A stretch of DNA of 46,674 nucleotides from contig QENH01000190.1 of NCBI GenBank assembly GCA_003336485.1, positions 1-46,674 on the forward strand, given 5' to 3'. Shown in pieces: positions 17,314 to 25,446 of the stretch. Each line of letters starts with the position of its first letter. The stretch's first letter is position 1. The notes under the pieces are model-generated. The model was not told the origin of the DNA, did no database searches, and worked only from the letters and a program-made list of their open reading frames with translations. The position numbers were made by a program, and so were the translations under genes. This DNA comes from Candidatus Methanophagales archaeon (GTDB lineage Archaea > Halobacteriota > Syntropharchaeia > Alkanophagales > Methanospirareceae).

Positions 17314-17400
17314 ATGATTATTGACACTGATTAACACTGATTAAAACAGAAAAATTAAATCCGTGTTAATCTGCGTTAATCTGTGTCTTAAAAAAATCAT
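17314..17400. repeat. Long imperfect inverted repeat in intergenic space
   Basis: The left arm (ATGATTATTGACACTGATTA and on to 17344) and the right arm (TTAATCTGCGTTAATCTGTG from 17366 to 17400, ending AATCAT) can pair imperfectly over ~30 bases around a loop. Inside each arm a unit ACTGATTA or TTAATCTG is repeated. It lies in the 252-bp gap between SepCysS and RidA genes and could act as a terminator or an RNA structure for the SepCysS transcript; similar AT-rich REP-like units are common in many genomes. Confidence 0.5.
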
Positions 17401-17451
17401 TGGAACCTGATACATACAGTTCTGGTAAATTGCTAGTTGTGAGTTCCCTAA

Positions 17452-18807
17452 TCACCCCACCGGCAGCGCATATTTAGCTGCTATTTCTATGAACGCCTCA
17501 CCCAAATACCGTATCTTGTTCCAGCCCATGCCATACGTATTGAGCTTCCAAACCCTTGTAGAACCTGCGAATTCGCCTACAATCCCTCTTCGTTTCAATT
17601 CGTCGCTGAGGAAGAACCCTCTTCGTTTATGCGTCTTCGCAATCGTGTCAAAGCTATCTCGCGTATCCACCTTAGATAGCGTATGCTTACGCGGGAATTC
17701 ACCTGAAACTTTGTTCCCTTCTATGCGCAAGAATTCCCGTATGAAATAATTTGACTTCTTCACTTCCTCGTCCCAGCACTTCACACGTTCTTTTACCTTT
17801 GGGAAAGAAGCCATCATGGAGAGCACAGTCCCGCCCATCAGAGTGCAACCCAGCATCTCCGGCTCCTTGTTCTCGAACCGCCTGCCTGTAACATCTCCAA
17901 CCATCTGACTGCTTCTGAACACTTTTGGCGCCCATGCGTCAGTAGTAGCGAGAATACCCGATGGTGCGACCGCAGCCATGCCTTTATGGCCCGAACCCAC
18001 AATAAAATCAGCACCTATATCCTTTCCGTTCACTGGCACCATCCCCACGGAATAAGCGCCATTGTAAAGGAAAGGGATACCATATTCTTTCGCTATCTTA
18101 CCAACGCCGTATACATCATGCTCGTTCCCGAAAAGGTAATCAAAATGCTCGATAATGATGAGCTTGGGCAGTTTTCCCGTGGCTTCCTTCACTCGCTCTA
18201 TTTTATCCGCAACGGAATCGCCGGTAATTATATTCTCTTCCGTTGACGGGACTTCGTTAACTATGCCGCCCGCAATTTCCACCGCTAAGAATTCCGTATA
18301 ATGCGCTAAATCAGAAACTAACACGAGGTCGCCCTTGTCAAGCAGGGCGGAAGCAACCGCCTGGAAACCGCGTCTCGCGCCTGGCACAACCCGTACTTCG
18401 TCCATGCCCACGAACTCCGCTAACTCTGCATGGAATTCCGCTACCGGCGGTTTTCTTATCTTATCTAGCCTGCCATTAGGGCATTTATCGCAGACCGAAT
18501 AGCCATCGCCATATGCAATGAGTGCTTTTCGCGCTTCGGACGTTAATCGCCCGCCCGATTGGATAGGGTTTATGTTTATGTACTCCTCCTCTCTCGTCCT
18601 CACTTCTATTTTGTCCTCAATGTACTTGATTGGGTTGCCCTTGCCCGCTTTTAATTCTCTTATGATCGCGTCTACACGAGCGATGCCTGCTGTGAACTGC
18701 TCCTCTTCTCTTTCGTCAAGTCCGGTGGGTAACGCCTCTCGGAATATCTCGCGGATGTCTTCAAGAGCAAATTGCGCTTCGTATATCTTCCTTACCCGTA
18801 TGTCCAT
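17452..18807 (-). CDS. pscS: O-phosphoseryl-tRNA(Cys):Cys-tRNA synthase (SepCysS)
   Basis: 451 residues, longer than the ~390 usual. It is a PLP enzyme that converts Sep-tRNA(Cys) to Cys-tRNA(Cys) in the tRNA-dependent cysteine route used by methanogens and relatives. Conserved features include INPIQSGGRLTSEARKAL near 79-95, cysteines C106 and C109 (SVCDKCPNG), the PLP lysine K275 in VGSGHKGMAA, VPGARRGFQAVASALL near 140, and C321 (LGCTLMGG). These three cysteines are those implicated in sulfur transfer. The N-terminal ~60 residues are an extension not needed for the core fold. It starts 2 bases after the stop of the EVE-domain gene, indicating translational coupling. No SepRS gene lies in the window. 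Confidence 0.92.
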   Translation of the reverse strand: MDIRVRKIYEAQFALEDIREIFREALPTGLDEREEEQFTAGIARVDAIIRELKAGKGNPIKYIEDKIEVRTREEEYININPIQSGGRLTSEARKALIAYGDGYSVCDKCPNGRLDKIRKPPVAEFHAELAEFVGMDEVRVVPGARRGFQAVASALLDKGDLVLVSDLAHYTEFLAVEIAGGIVNEVPSTEENIITGDSVADKIERVKEATGKLPKLIIIEHFDYLFGNEHDVYGVGKIAKEYGIPFLYNGAYSVGMVPVNGKDIGADFIVGSGHKGMAAVAPSGILATTDAWAPKVFRSSQMVGDVTGRRFENKEPEMLGCTLMGGTVLSMMASFPKVKERVKCWDEEVKKSNYFIREFLRIEGNKVSGEFPRKHTLSKVDTRDSFDTIAKTHKRRGFFLSDELKRRGIVGEFAGSTRVWKLNTYGMGWNKIRYLGEAFIEIAAKYALPVG

Positions 18808-18809
18808 TT

Positions 18810-19280
18810 TTATATTCTTCTTGTCAGAACGTTAAAATCATTTTCGGTTATTTTACGTGTCGCGTGTACGAACCAAGCCCATGACTTACCCTGGTCACGG
18901 TTCTTAAAGGCATCTAAGCGACTCCTTAAAGCGGCGTCTATAATAATCGGATCCTCCAGGTAGAGATGGACATCAGTTACTTGAAATACCCATTGTGATT
19001 GTTCCAAACTGTGCGGATACGTCTTGCGTTTTGGTCGTGAAGCAACCTGAGCATGAGCAACTACGCCCTTACCGGCAGAATAAAAACAGATGTAATCGCC
19101 AGTCTTTAGATGCCGCCGCCCCGGCGTTTTGTTTCCAAAAGCATATATATTCGCGGCACCAATAAGATCTTTGATACTTTCGTCTGCCGTACGCTCATCG
19201 TCACTTTTTACCGGCGTAAGCCAATATTGCCTTTCCTCTTGGCTACTTTCTTCTTCCTGGAATCCCCCTGCATCCTTCAT
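18810..19280 (-). CDS. EVE/PUA-like domain protein
   Basis: 156 residues. A polar, Glu-rich first ~17 residues precede YWLTPVKSDDERT. The core HLKTGDYICFYSAGKGVVAHAQVASR (near residues 57-82) has the GD-x-F/C-F-Y-x-AG and HA-V pattern of EVE/PUA-like beta barrels, which bind RNA or modified DNA/RNA bases. A later basic AWFVHATRKITENDFNVL segment closes the barrel. Function is unknown, with possibilities in RNA modification or restriction. It is directly followed, 2 bases on, by the SepCysS gene, so both are likely in the same operon. Confidence 0.6.
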   Translation of the reverse strand: MKDAGGFQEEESSQEERQYWLTPVKSDDERTADESIKDLIGAANIYAFGNKTPGRRHLKTGDYICFYSAGKGVVAHAQVASRPKRKTYPHSLEQSQWVFQVTDVHLYLEDPIIIDAALRSRLDAFKNRDQGKSWAWFVHATRKITENDFNVLTRRI

Positions 19281-19420
19281 CGTGTATACTAAAAAACCGT
19301 TTCTTAACCTCTTCCTGCTAACTCATCCTTTCTACTTCTTCTTAAATCCATAAGAGTTAATAATCAAAGTTAAAAACATGTATGCACCTATACCTTACTT
19401 TAATTCCATGTCGAAATAAA

Positions 19421-19440
19421 TGACACCCCGTTACCGGGGC
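19421..19440 (-). terminator. Short GC hairpin downstream of the small secreted protein gene
   Basis: CCCCG-TTAC-CGGGG (19426-19439) forms a 5-bp GC stem with a four-base loop, followed on the minus strand by a TC-ATTTATTTCG stretch. It lies ~80 bases after the stop of the gene at 19516-19908 and is a candidate transcription terminator. Confidence 0.4.
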
Positions 19441-19515
19441 ACCAAAAATGGCTGGGTCGTCTGCAAAAGCAGAATTCCGCAGCAATTTACGTTAGCACTT
19501 ATCAGCCTAAATCCC

Positions 19516-19908
19516 TTATGGCTTCTCCGGCCACTCGAAACCATAAGTAACATCCCAAGATTTCTGTGAGTTCGGCCACGTATAAGCTCTTCCGTACCTG
19601 GGGTCAATATTCCAGTATCCAGCCGGCCAAATCGTTCTATCACGAGATCCCTCAAAAGTGTAATTCTCTTCCGCTTCCGCTATTTTCCTCTCTCTCGCCT
19701 CTCTCATCTCTTTCACCGCTTCCACCTCTCCTCTTTCTGCAACACGGTCCCAAATACTACCGTTCCAAAGATTAGTTCTGAAGACATCCTCAACTGAGCC
19801 GTCATATCCTCCACCGATTGTCACGCCTTTCGCACTCGCTACACCAGCACCCAGAGTAGCAACAAATAAAAGCGCTACTAATATTGCGCCCGCTTCTTTT
19901 CTTACCAT
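19516..19908 (-). CDS. Small secreted Trp/Tyr-rich protein B
   Basis: 130 residues. A signal peptide (MVRKEAGAILVALLFVATLG...ASA, cleavage near 26) precedes a mature chain of ~105 residues. The middle ~40 residues are charged and helical (EVEAVKEMREARERKIAEAEEN). The C-terminal third is aromatic: WPAGYWNIDP, then YTWPNSQKSWDV, then YGFEWPEKP at the end. The same motif order is found in paralogue A at 20036-20398, and the signal peptides are almost identical, so the two arose by tandem duplication. It has its own TATA box and ribosome binding site. The adjacent radical SAM/SPASM genes raise the possibility of modification; that is inference. Confidence 0.7.
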   Translation of the reverse strand: MVRKEAGAILVALLFVATLGAGVASAKGVTIGGGYDGSVEDVFRTNLWNGSIWDRVAERGEVEAVKEMREARERKIAEAEENYTFEGSRDRTIWPAGYWNIDPRYGRAYTWPNSQKSWDVTYGFEWPEKP

Positions 19909-19916
19909 TCTTTATA

Positions 19917-19955
19917 TCACCCTATATCAACATAGAACAATGAGGTATATAAAAC
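19917..19955 (-). promoter_or_regulatory. TATA box and ribosome binding site for secreted protein B
   Basis: Minus-strand GTTTTATATACC (19944-19955) is a good archaeal TATA box ~45 bases before the start, and GGGTGAT (19917-19923) is a Shine-Dalgarno-like site 8 bases before the ATG at 19908. Confidence 0.55.
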
Positions 19956-20035
19956 TTTCGGGATTTGGAATATGTGATCCCGTACGACCTCCAATAATCA
20001 ATTTATTTACGTTATTACGTCTTATTCTAAATCCC

Positions 20036-20398
20036 TTATGGCCAGTCAAAACCCCAATCAACATCCCAGTATCCCGGCACGTCATACCACGAGAAAGTTC
20101 TTTTCCACGCTTCAGATGTAATATCCCAGTATCCAAATGGCCAGTCTGTGCCCCCTCCACCTAACCAATCGCGAGAAGCGTTTCCCAGTTCCACCCCTTT
20201 TGCCTTTTCTTCTTCTTCTACTTCTTCGATATCATCCCAAAGATCATTTGAGAAGAAATCGCCAAAGGTGGAACTGCCGATGTCCACGTATGAGACATCA
20301 TGTCCACTCCCAAGTACGATAGCATTCGCTACACCCGCACCCAGAGTAGCAACAACTAAAAGTGCTACAAATATTACGCCCACTTCTTTTTTTACCAT
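20036..20398 (-). CDS. Small secreted Trp/Tyr-rich protein A
   Basis: 120 residues. Signal peptide MVKKEVGVIFVALLVVATLG...ANA (cleavage near 26), an acidic middle (DIEEVEEEEK) and an aromatic C-terminus: DWPFGYWDI, TFSWYDVPGYWDVDWGFDWP at the very end. Paralogous to the downstream gene B; conserved between them are (W)P-x-GYW(D/N)I, the internal Trp cluster and YWDV-x-(W/Y)GF(D/E)WP or its variant. Even the sequence around and after the stop (CATAAGGGATTTAG) is shared, so the duplication covers more than the coding part. It has a strong GAGGAGG site and its own TATA box, and starts ~100 bases after the radical SAM gene at 20497. Function is unknown. Confidence 0.7.
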   Translation of the reverse strand: MVKKEVGVIFVALLVVATLGAGVANAIVLGSGHDVSYVDIGSSTFGDFFSNDLWDDIEEVEEEEKAKGVELGNASRDWLGGGGTDWPFGYWDITSEAWKRTFSWYDVPGYWDVDWGFDWP

Positions 20399-20405
20399 TC
20401 TTTAT

Positions 20406-20448
20406 GCCTCCTCTTTGTCAATACATAGGACCGGCGCCTATATAAAGG
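20406..20448 (-). promoter_or_regulatory. TATA box and ribosome binding site for secreted protein A
   Basis: Minus-strand CCTTTATATAGG (around 20438-20449) is a textbook TATA box; GAGGAGGC (20406-20413) sits 7 bases before the ATG at 20398. The promoter lies after the stop of the upstream radical SAM gene, so A can be transcribed separately. Confidence 0.6.
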
Positions 20449-20496
20449 TTTCAGGTTATTATAAGTCATTCCACACGACATTTAATGATTTTTTTT

Positions 20497-21531
20497 CTAC
20501 CTCTCCGCTTCTTCAAAGAAGAACTCAGTACATAAAGGATCTTCTGCGAGATAATCGCCATAACGGATATATGCCCTCACACGACATCCGCCACAGAGGT
20601 CCTTATATTTGCACGCTGCGCATTTGCCCTTCACTGCACGATTTTTCAGTTCCACGAAGACTTTCGAGTTCTGTATCGCACGTAGACTCATCTCTCTGAC
20701 ATTCCCTGCTTTTACATCTAAGAGTGGACAAGGCACGACATCGCCGTTTGGTTTGATAGAAAGCATACCGATGGCCGCTCGACAGCCTGGTACCTCATGA
20801 TAAAAAAAGTCGGGGACGAAATGGCCTTCTGCTTTCTTACGCTTCAATATCACCCAGTACTGCGATGCCTGCGTTGTGCATATTTCAAGCCCTCTTCGCT
20901 TGTTCTGCTCTTCATATAGCTGCATCAGGTTTTCGGTATACAAATCTCTTTCAAGCTCACTATCCGGCAGCATGCCCTTGCCCCTGCCCAGAGCGATATA
21001 ATGGAAAAACCTGCACTGGCTCGCATCCAAATCCGCAGCTATGTCAATAATCTTTGCGGTCTCACCTTCGTTTTGCGTCATGATACAAGGATCAATAACT
21101 AACCCTAATCCTGCCTCTTTACATGCGCTCGCACCCTTTACCGCCTTTTCAAAGACGCCTTCTCCCCTTATGTAGTCATGTGTCTTTCGCGTGCCATCAA
21201 TAGGGATTATGACTTCCTCTATGCCTGTGTTCTTCAACCTGGTGGCGACTTCTTCAGTGAGTAATACGCCATTTGATGCAAGTACGAGGTGTAAACCACG
21301 CTCTTTACCATATGCAATAATATCAAATAGGTCCTTCCTCATCAACGGTTCGCCGCCACCAAAGGTCACGCGCACGTTATCACCAAATGTGTCGACTATG
21401 TCGTCAATGAGCGCAAAGGATTCCGTTGTGCTGAGTTCATCTTCTAACCTCGTACCAGCATCATAGTAGCAGTGTTTGCAACTCAGATTACATTCCCTCG
21501 TGATGTTCCAGTTGATATTATATTTGGACAT
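20497..21531 (-). CDS. Radical SAM/SPASM protein 2 (AhbC/AhbD-NirJ-PqqE-like)
   Basis: 344 residues from the ATG at 21531, which is 1 base from the stop of the upstream paralogue; longer starts in frame lie inside that gene. Radical SAM cluster C14-x3-C18-x2-C21 (ECNLSCKHCYY), GGEPLMRKD motif, then a SPASM region with PGC, PNGDVVPCPLL and, near the end, CAACKYKDLCGGCRVRAY and DYLAEDPLC. This ending (CGGCR-x-RAY-x4-GDYLAEDP-x-C) is shared by heme/heme d1 synthesis enzymes and several peptide-modifying SPASM enzymes. Candidate roles are AhbC/AhbD-type heme synthesis or peptide maturation. Adjacent small secreted proteins leave both open. Confidence 0.75.
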   Translation of the reverse strand: MSKYNINWNITRECNLSCKHCYYDAGTRLEDELSTTESFALIDDIVDTFGDNVRVTFGGGEPLMRKDLFDIIAYGKERGLHLVLASNGVLLTEEVATRLKNTGIEEVIIPIDGTRKTHDYIRGEGVFEKAVKGASACKEAGLGLVIDPCIMTQNEGETAKIIDIAADLDASQCRFFHYIALGRGKGMLPDSELERDLYTENLMQLYEEQNKRRGLEICTTQASQYWVILKRKKAEGHFVPDFFYHEVPGCRAAIGMLSIKPNGDVVPCPLLDVKAGNVREMSLRAIQNSKVFVELKNRAVKGKCAACKYKDLCGGCRVRAYIRYGDYLAEDPLCTEFFFEEAER

Positions 21532-21532
21532 T

Positions 21533-22627
21533 TTATTGCTCACAACTATCCCACAAAGAACACACCGGGTCCTCTGCCAAATAATCGCCAGAAGTAGCAT
21601 ACGCCCTTGACCTGCATCCACCACAAATCGCCTTATGCGTGCAAGTAGCACAGTGTCCTGTCACTGCTCTCGCTCTCAAAGCCTTAAACATCTCGGAATC
21701 CCTTACAATATCCCAAAACCGATCTTCTCTTATATTCCCTGCCTTTACTGGTAAATATGCACATGGCGTTACATCGCCATTAGGGAATATGTGGAAACGA
21801 GTGATGCCTGCGGTACATCCTGTAAATCCATTTTCGCCTTCTACAAGGCCTTTATCTCTCAGATAAGCCCAGTATTGTGGATTGCATATCGGTTTGAGCC
21901 AAACCTTCGCGCCCGTCTGTTTTTTCGCTACAAAGTCAAAGAACGCCATGTTCTCTTCTGTGGATAAACAAGCCTCTGAAATGTTCTTACCGCGTCCCAC
22001 AGCGATCAAATATATGAGATATATCCGCCACAGGTTTAGATCGTCAGCAAGCGCGATTATCTTTGTGAGTTCATTGTAATTGTCCCTCGTGACCATCGTG
22101 AAGAGTTGTACTGCAAGCCCTGCGTTTTTACACGCCTTTACACCTCGTGTAACGCCCTCAAAAGCGCCATCAACGCCTCTAAAATCGTCATGCACGTTTC
22201 CGATAGCATCAATGCTCATCGCAGCACGCTCCAAACCCGCGTCCTTTAGCCTTTTTGCTACAGTATCGGATATTAACGTCCCATTTGTTGCCATCACCAC
22301 CTGCATGTCAAATGAGGATGCGTATTCTATGAGGTCATAGATGTCATCGCGCAGCAAAGGCTCGCCACCGGTGAATGCGAACTTAACATGTCCTAGTTTG
22401 GCGGCATCTTCGATGAGGGTAAAACCCTCTTCTGTTGTTAGCTCTTCCTGGTCTTCTTCGCTAATCGAGCAGTGTTTACAGCGCAGGTTACACCGCTTTG
22501 TGACTGCCCAGACGATCTCACCGGGCAGATAGCTAAAGCAGCCCGTTCCTACTGCATCGTTTGCAAATAGCGCGTCTTTGTGTTCTTCTATCCACGACTT
22601 CAATTCTTCTGCTGCCATGTTACTCAT
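21533..22627 (-). CDS. Radical SAM/SPASM protein 1 (AhbC/AhbD-NirJ-PqqE-like)
   Basis: 364 residues. The N-terminal ~30 residues are helical, then C46-x3-C50-x2-C53 (RCNLRCKHCS), FTGGEPLLRDD and a TNGTLI strand. The SPASM part has FTGCTAGITRF, NGDVTPCAYLP, CATCTHKAICGGCRSRAY and DYLAEDPVC. It is a clear paralogue of the next gene (1 base gap, translationally coupled). Two tandem enzymes of this type would fit the two-step AhbC/AhbD heme pathway of archaea, but siroheme decarboxylase AhbA/B genes are absent here, so that is unproven. There is an ATG two codons after the first; I kept the first. Confidence 0.75.
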   Translation of the reverse strand: MSNMAAEELKSWIEEHKDALFANDAVGTGCFSYLPGEIVWAVTKRCNLRCKHCSISEEDQEELTTEEGFTLIEDAAKLGHVKFAFTGGEPLLRDDIYDLIEYASSFDMQVVMATNGTLISDTVAKRLKDAGLERAAMSIDAIGNVHDDFRGVDGAFEGVTRGVKACKNAGLAVQLFTMVTRDNYNELTKIIALADDLNLWRIYLIYLIAVGRGKNISEACLSTEENMAFFDFVAKKQTGAKVWLKPICNPQYWAYLRDKGLVEGENGFTGCTAGITRFHIFPNGDVTPCAYLPVKAGNIREDRFWDIVRDSEMFKALRARAVTGHCATCTHKAICGGCRSRAYATSGDYLAEDPVCSLWDSCEQ

Positions 22628-22745
22628 TTCAATTAGACATATACTAATATAAACATGTCCTTTTGTGTTTGTATCATATCAAAAATATACTATGTCCCGT
22701 GGGAATCATAATGCAAACATATTGTTTGGATATTGAACATTAAAG

Positions 22746-22755
22746 TTATATAAAA
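22746..22755 (+). promoter_or_regulatory. TATA box for the DUF6398 gene
   Basis: TTATATAAAA ~60 bases upstream of the ATG at 22811, with a GAGGT-containing ribosome binding site (AAGAGGTAAGAG) close to the start. The predicted leader is about 40 bases. Confidence 0.5.
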
Positions 22756-22810
22756 TTGCACCCTATAACAGTATAGCAATTGGGATAACAACTAAGAAGA
22801 GGTAAGAGCC

Positions 22811-23293
22811 ATGAGTGATAAAGACATCATCGAGCAAAGGATGCAAAAGCTTATTACAATGACAGCGGGATTTTGTGATGCCTATGTGGATGACGATTAC
22901 AAGCAGTTATGCGAGAAACTGACACGAAAAATGTCACGCAAGCGGAATGTGCCTTTCCTTTCCGGTCGGATAGAGATCTGGGCTGCAGCAATAATCCATG
23001 CCCTGGGCAGCATCAACTTCCTCTTCGATCCAAATTTCAAGCCTTATCTCGGTGCTGCCGACATCTCCGATTACTTCGGTACCTCCAAAAGTACTGTCTC
23101 TCAGAAAGCAAAGGTGATCCGTGATATGTTCAAAATGGGATACTGGGATAATGAGTTTTCCACAACCCACATGCAGAAAAGCAATCCTGCTTCCAATCTA
23201 GTGATGGCTGGTGACATGATCTTGGACGTGCGATCGCTGCCGCCGGATATTCAGGAGGCCCTAATACGTCAAAAGAAGGATCGCAAAACGTGA
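22811..23293 (+). CDS. DUF6398 domain protein
   Basis: 160 residues, soluble. The blocks YKQLCEKLTRKMSRKRNVPFL, SGRIEIWAAAIIHALGSINFLFD and ISDYFGTSKSTVSQKAKVI match the DUF6398 family. The last block resembles a helix-turn-helix, so DNA binding is possible but unproven. It may be a partial helicase/regulator-type domain protein; family members appear widely in bacteria and archaea with no known function. It stands alone, with its own promoter; its neighbour upstream is divergent. Confidence 0.75.
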   Translation: MSDKDIIEQRMQKLITMTAGFCDAYVDDDYKQLCEKLTRKMSRKRNVPFLSGRIEIWAAAIIHALGSINFLFDPNFKPYLGAADISDYFGTSKSTVSQKAKVIRDMFKMGYWDNEFSTTHMQKSNPASNLVMAGDMILDVRSLPPDIQEALIRQKKDRKT

Positions 23294-23535
23294 AATTATA
23301 TTTGTACCTGTGTCAGGTTATAGATTTCATGGGCTTGACTACAGACAACTCCATGTGTGTTCGGTTAAGAAACCCATCGCTCCATCAACCTCTCCCGCTT
23401 AACATCAGGATCGCATCATAGACCAAGATAAATGTCATATATTGGCTCGCCCGGTAAAATAATTGCTTTTATGCTATATAAAAAGTATCAATAGTTGGAA
23501 TGGCAATCTCTTATCCAAACACGCATGAACGGTTA
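23294..23535. other. Intergenic, no gene seen
   Basis: Between convergent genes, with no good frame. A TATA-like TTTATGCTATATAAAAAG occurs near 23467 but leads to no convincing start. Confidence 0.5.
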
Positions 23536-24810
23536 TTATCCTCCAATATCTAAGCGATAATAACTCTCCAGACATTGAACTTTTTCAATGTTTTTATATA
23601 CTATACTTACAGCTTCTTGCTTATTTTCAGCAAGAGATGTCACTTCCGCAATTCGAGGACCACAGGTATATATTCCATTGTCTGTTTTATCTACATCATT
23701 CCACCACAAATCACAATCCAAAGTGGCAGTAAGAGAAACCTGTAATTTGGGTGGTTTTACTGACAATGGATATGGATACCCGTAACCTGCAAGTGTAAGT
23801 GAACACCCCCATTTTTTGGGGTAATCCCAAGACGGCTTAATTTTTCTGCCACTTGCAACAGCAATGATAACCTCTGCCGGATTTTTAAGCATTTGTAAAA
23901 TAAATGCATTGATCGTTACACCGATTCGCACATTGTATTCAATTACATACCATCTTTTGTTTTTTTTAACCGCACTTACAGATAGTATTCCACGAAAGTG
24001 TGTTTTTTCCAGCCACGGCTGAAGCGGCAATATAAATTCGCGCAGCAAGCCATATTTATCATTTATATCTTGTTCCACTAGACTGCCCAGTGGTGCGCCA
24101 GCAATAGGCCCCATATCTCCTGTAAATGCACGTTTATATTCCCAATGCGTCATAATGCTTTGAATATTTCCATTGCTAACAAAAGCGAAATGGGCAATCT
24201 CTACTGCACCAAGATATTCCTGTAAAAATACGCCTTCCGAAAAATCAACTCTATTCAACCACTCATAAGTATCTTCTACTGATTTACAAACAATGGCATG
24301 AATCGGACTTTTAGGAGAACAAATGGGATTTTTGATTACATATGGTCGCGGATCATTTTTAAGAATTTTTAAAGCCGCAGATTTATTTTTTGCTAAATAT
24401 GTCTGAGGATAAGCGATGTTAAATTCTTCGCATAACGCACGGGCGAAATCACGATCACTTTCAATTTTTATTGCTTCTCCAACGGGTGAAAAAACAGGTG
24501 TTTTTAGCTCTGTCGCCCACGGTTCATTATGCCAATCAATGGACATGGGAATTATTACATCTGGTTTCCATTTTCGAATAATGGGAATAGGAGAAGGATG
24601 ATCCTTTTGCATCCAAGTTTTTCCAACCGAAGATGCTCCAAAATTACCATTAGCTCGGGTAAGATAACAGCTTACTTCTGCTCCTTTATCACGAAGGATT
24701 TGCATGGTGGAATGTGCAAACGCACCATTGCCAGAAAGCATAATTCGTGGTTTCACATTATAAGATTGAATTCTCCTTTGATAAAGCCCATCGATAAAAC
24801 CCATCAACAA
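23536..24810 (-). CDS. PurD-like ATP-grasp protein (phosphoribosylamine-glycine ligase homologue)
   Basis: 424 residues. Order of parts: a Rossmann-like N-terminal domain (KPRIMLSGNGAFAHSTMQIL near 20-40), an ATP-grasp domain in the middle (YVIKNPICS, then VFLQEYLGAVEIAHFAF, and IEYNVRIGVTINAF, the position of the metal ligands), and a C-terminal beta domain. The overall layout follows PurD, but the usual GSGGREHA, KADGLAAGKGV and NxRxGDPE motifs are degenerate (here NVRIGVTIN), so it is probably not the housekeeping purine enzyme. It may make another amide or peptide bond. It stands alone with no purine genes. The ATG at 24810 adds ~20 residues before the Rossmann strand; a later start cannot be excluded. 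Confidence 0.6.
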   Translation of the reverse strand: MLMGFIDGLYQRRIQSYNVKPRIMLSGNGAFAHSTMQILRDKGAEVSCYLTRANGNFGASSVGKTWMQKDHPSPIPIIRKWKPDVIIPMSIDWHNEPWATELKTPVFSPVGEAIKIESDRDFARALCEEFNIAYPQTYLAKNKSAALKILKNDPRPYVIKNPICSPKSPIHAIVCKSVEDTYEWLNRVDFSEGVFLQEYLGAVEIAHFAFVSNGNIQSIMTHWEYKRAFTGDMGPIAGAPLGSLVEQDINDKYGLLREFILPLQPWLEKTHFRGILSVSAVKKNKRWYVIEYNVRIGVTINAFILQMLKNPAEVIIAVASGRKIKPSWDYPKKWGCSLTLAGYGYPYPLSVKPPKLQVSLTATLDCDLWWNDVDKTDNGIYTCGPRIAEVTSLAENKQEAVSIVYKNIEKVQCLESYYRLDIGG

Positions 24811-25015
24811 AAAATTGTGATTTCCCGAAATACTTTCGCCAGGGATAGGTATCTCTCACAGGTCAGAAGATTAGCGAAGCCTCAGCTAAAAATCCGGGTG
24901 TTTTCTGCACAGGTAGTCCATATCCATAGTGCATTCGCACTAGTCCTGAGATTTACAGCATTTTCTATTTAGTGTAATACGGGACTAGGCGAAATTAATT
25001 CAGGAAAACACACAT

Positions 25016-25369
25016 TTGAAGAACAATGAAAAAAAGGATAACTGCACGGACTTCACAGGAACATGGCATATTTATGAACTGGAAGCATGGGATGAGGACT
25101 ATTTTAACATGGACGTGCAGGCTTATATCAGGTTAGATCCGAACAATCTCGGAGTTTTCCAATTCGGTTTTGTTTCAGGCGGTATAGATGGAAAACTTGT
25201 TGATTCCGCAGATGGAAAAAGGTTTGAATTTACATGGGATGGGAACGATGAATGCGATCCTGCCTGTGGTAGTGGTTGGATTAGAAAACTCGATAAAAAC
25301 TCCTTAGAGGGCGAATTTAGAATCCACTTAGGGGACGATTCCACTTTTTTAGCAAGAAGAGCAAAGTAA
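25016..25369 (+). CDS. Small conserved hypothetical protein
   Basis: 117 residues with a TTG start, as no in-frame ATG precedes the conserved part. Pattern FTGTWHIYELEAWDEDYFN, FQFGFVSGGIDGKLV, FTWDGNDECDPACGSGW and FRIHLGDDSTFLARRAK recurs in many bacterial and archaeal proteins of similar length that I recognise only as an uncharacterised family (beta-rich, probably a small barrel). An AGGAAA motif is 10 bases upstream. It is an isolated gene and its function is unknown. Confidence 0.65.
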   Translation: MKNNEKKDNCTDFTGTWHIYELEAWDEDYFNMDVQAYIRLDPNNLGVFQFGFVSGGIDGKLVDSADGKRFEFTWDGNDECDPACGSGWIRKLDKNSLEGEFRIHLGDDSTFLARRAK

Positions 25370-25446
25370 TAAATCTGATATTTCAAAGCTGTGAATGTGA
25401 GGTCCAAGGGATAAATGCGGTGAAGCCACCTGTTCTGTTCTCCAAA

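Noticed and set aside
19431-19655. 74-residue minus-strand frame at the secreted protein B gene
   Set aside because: Different frame from the gene with a signal peptide and a paralogue; it lacks any conserved feature.
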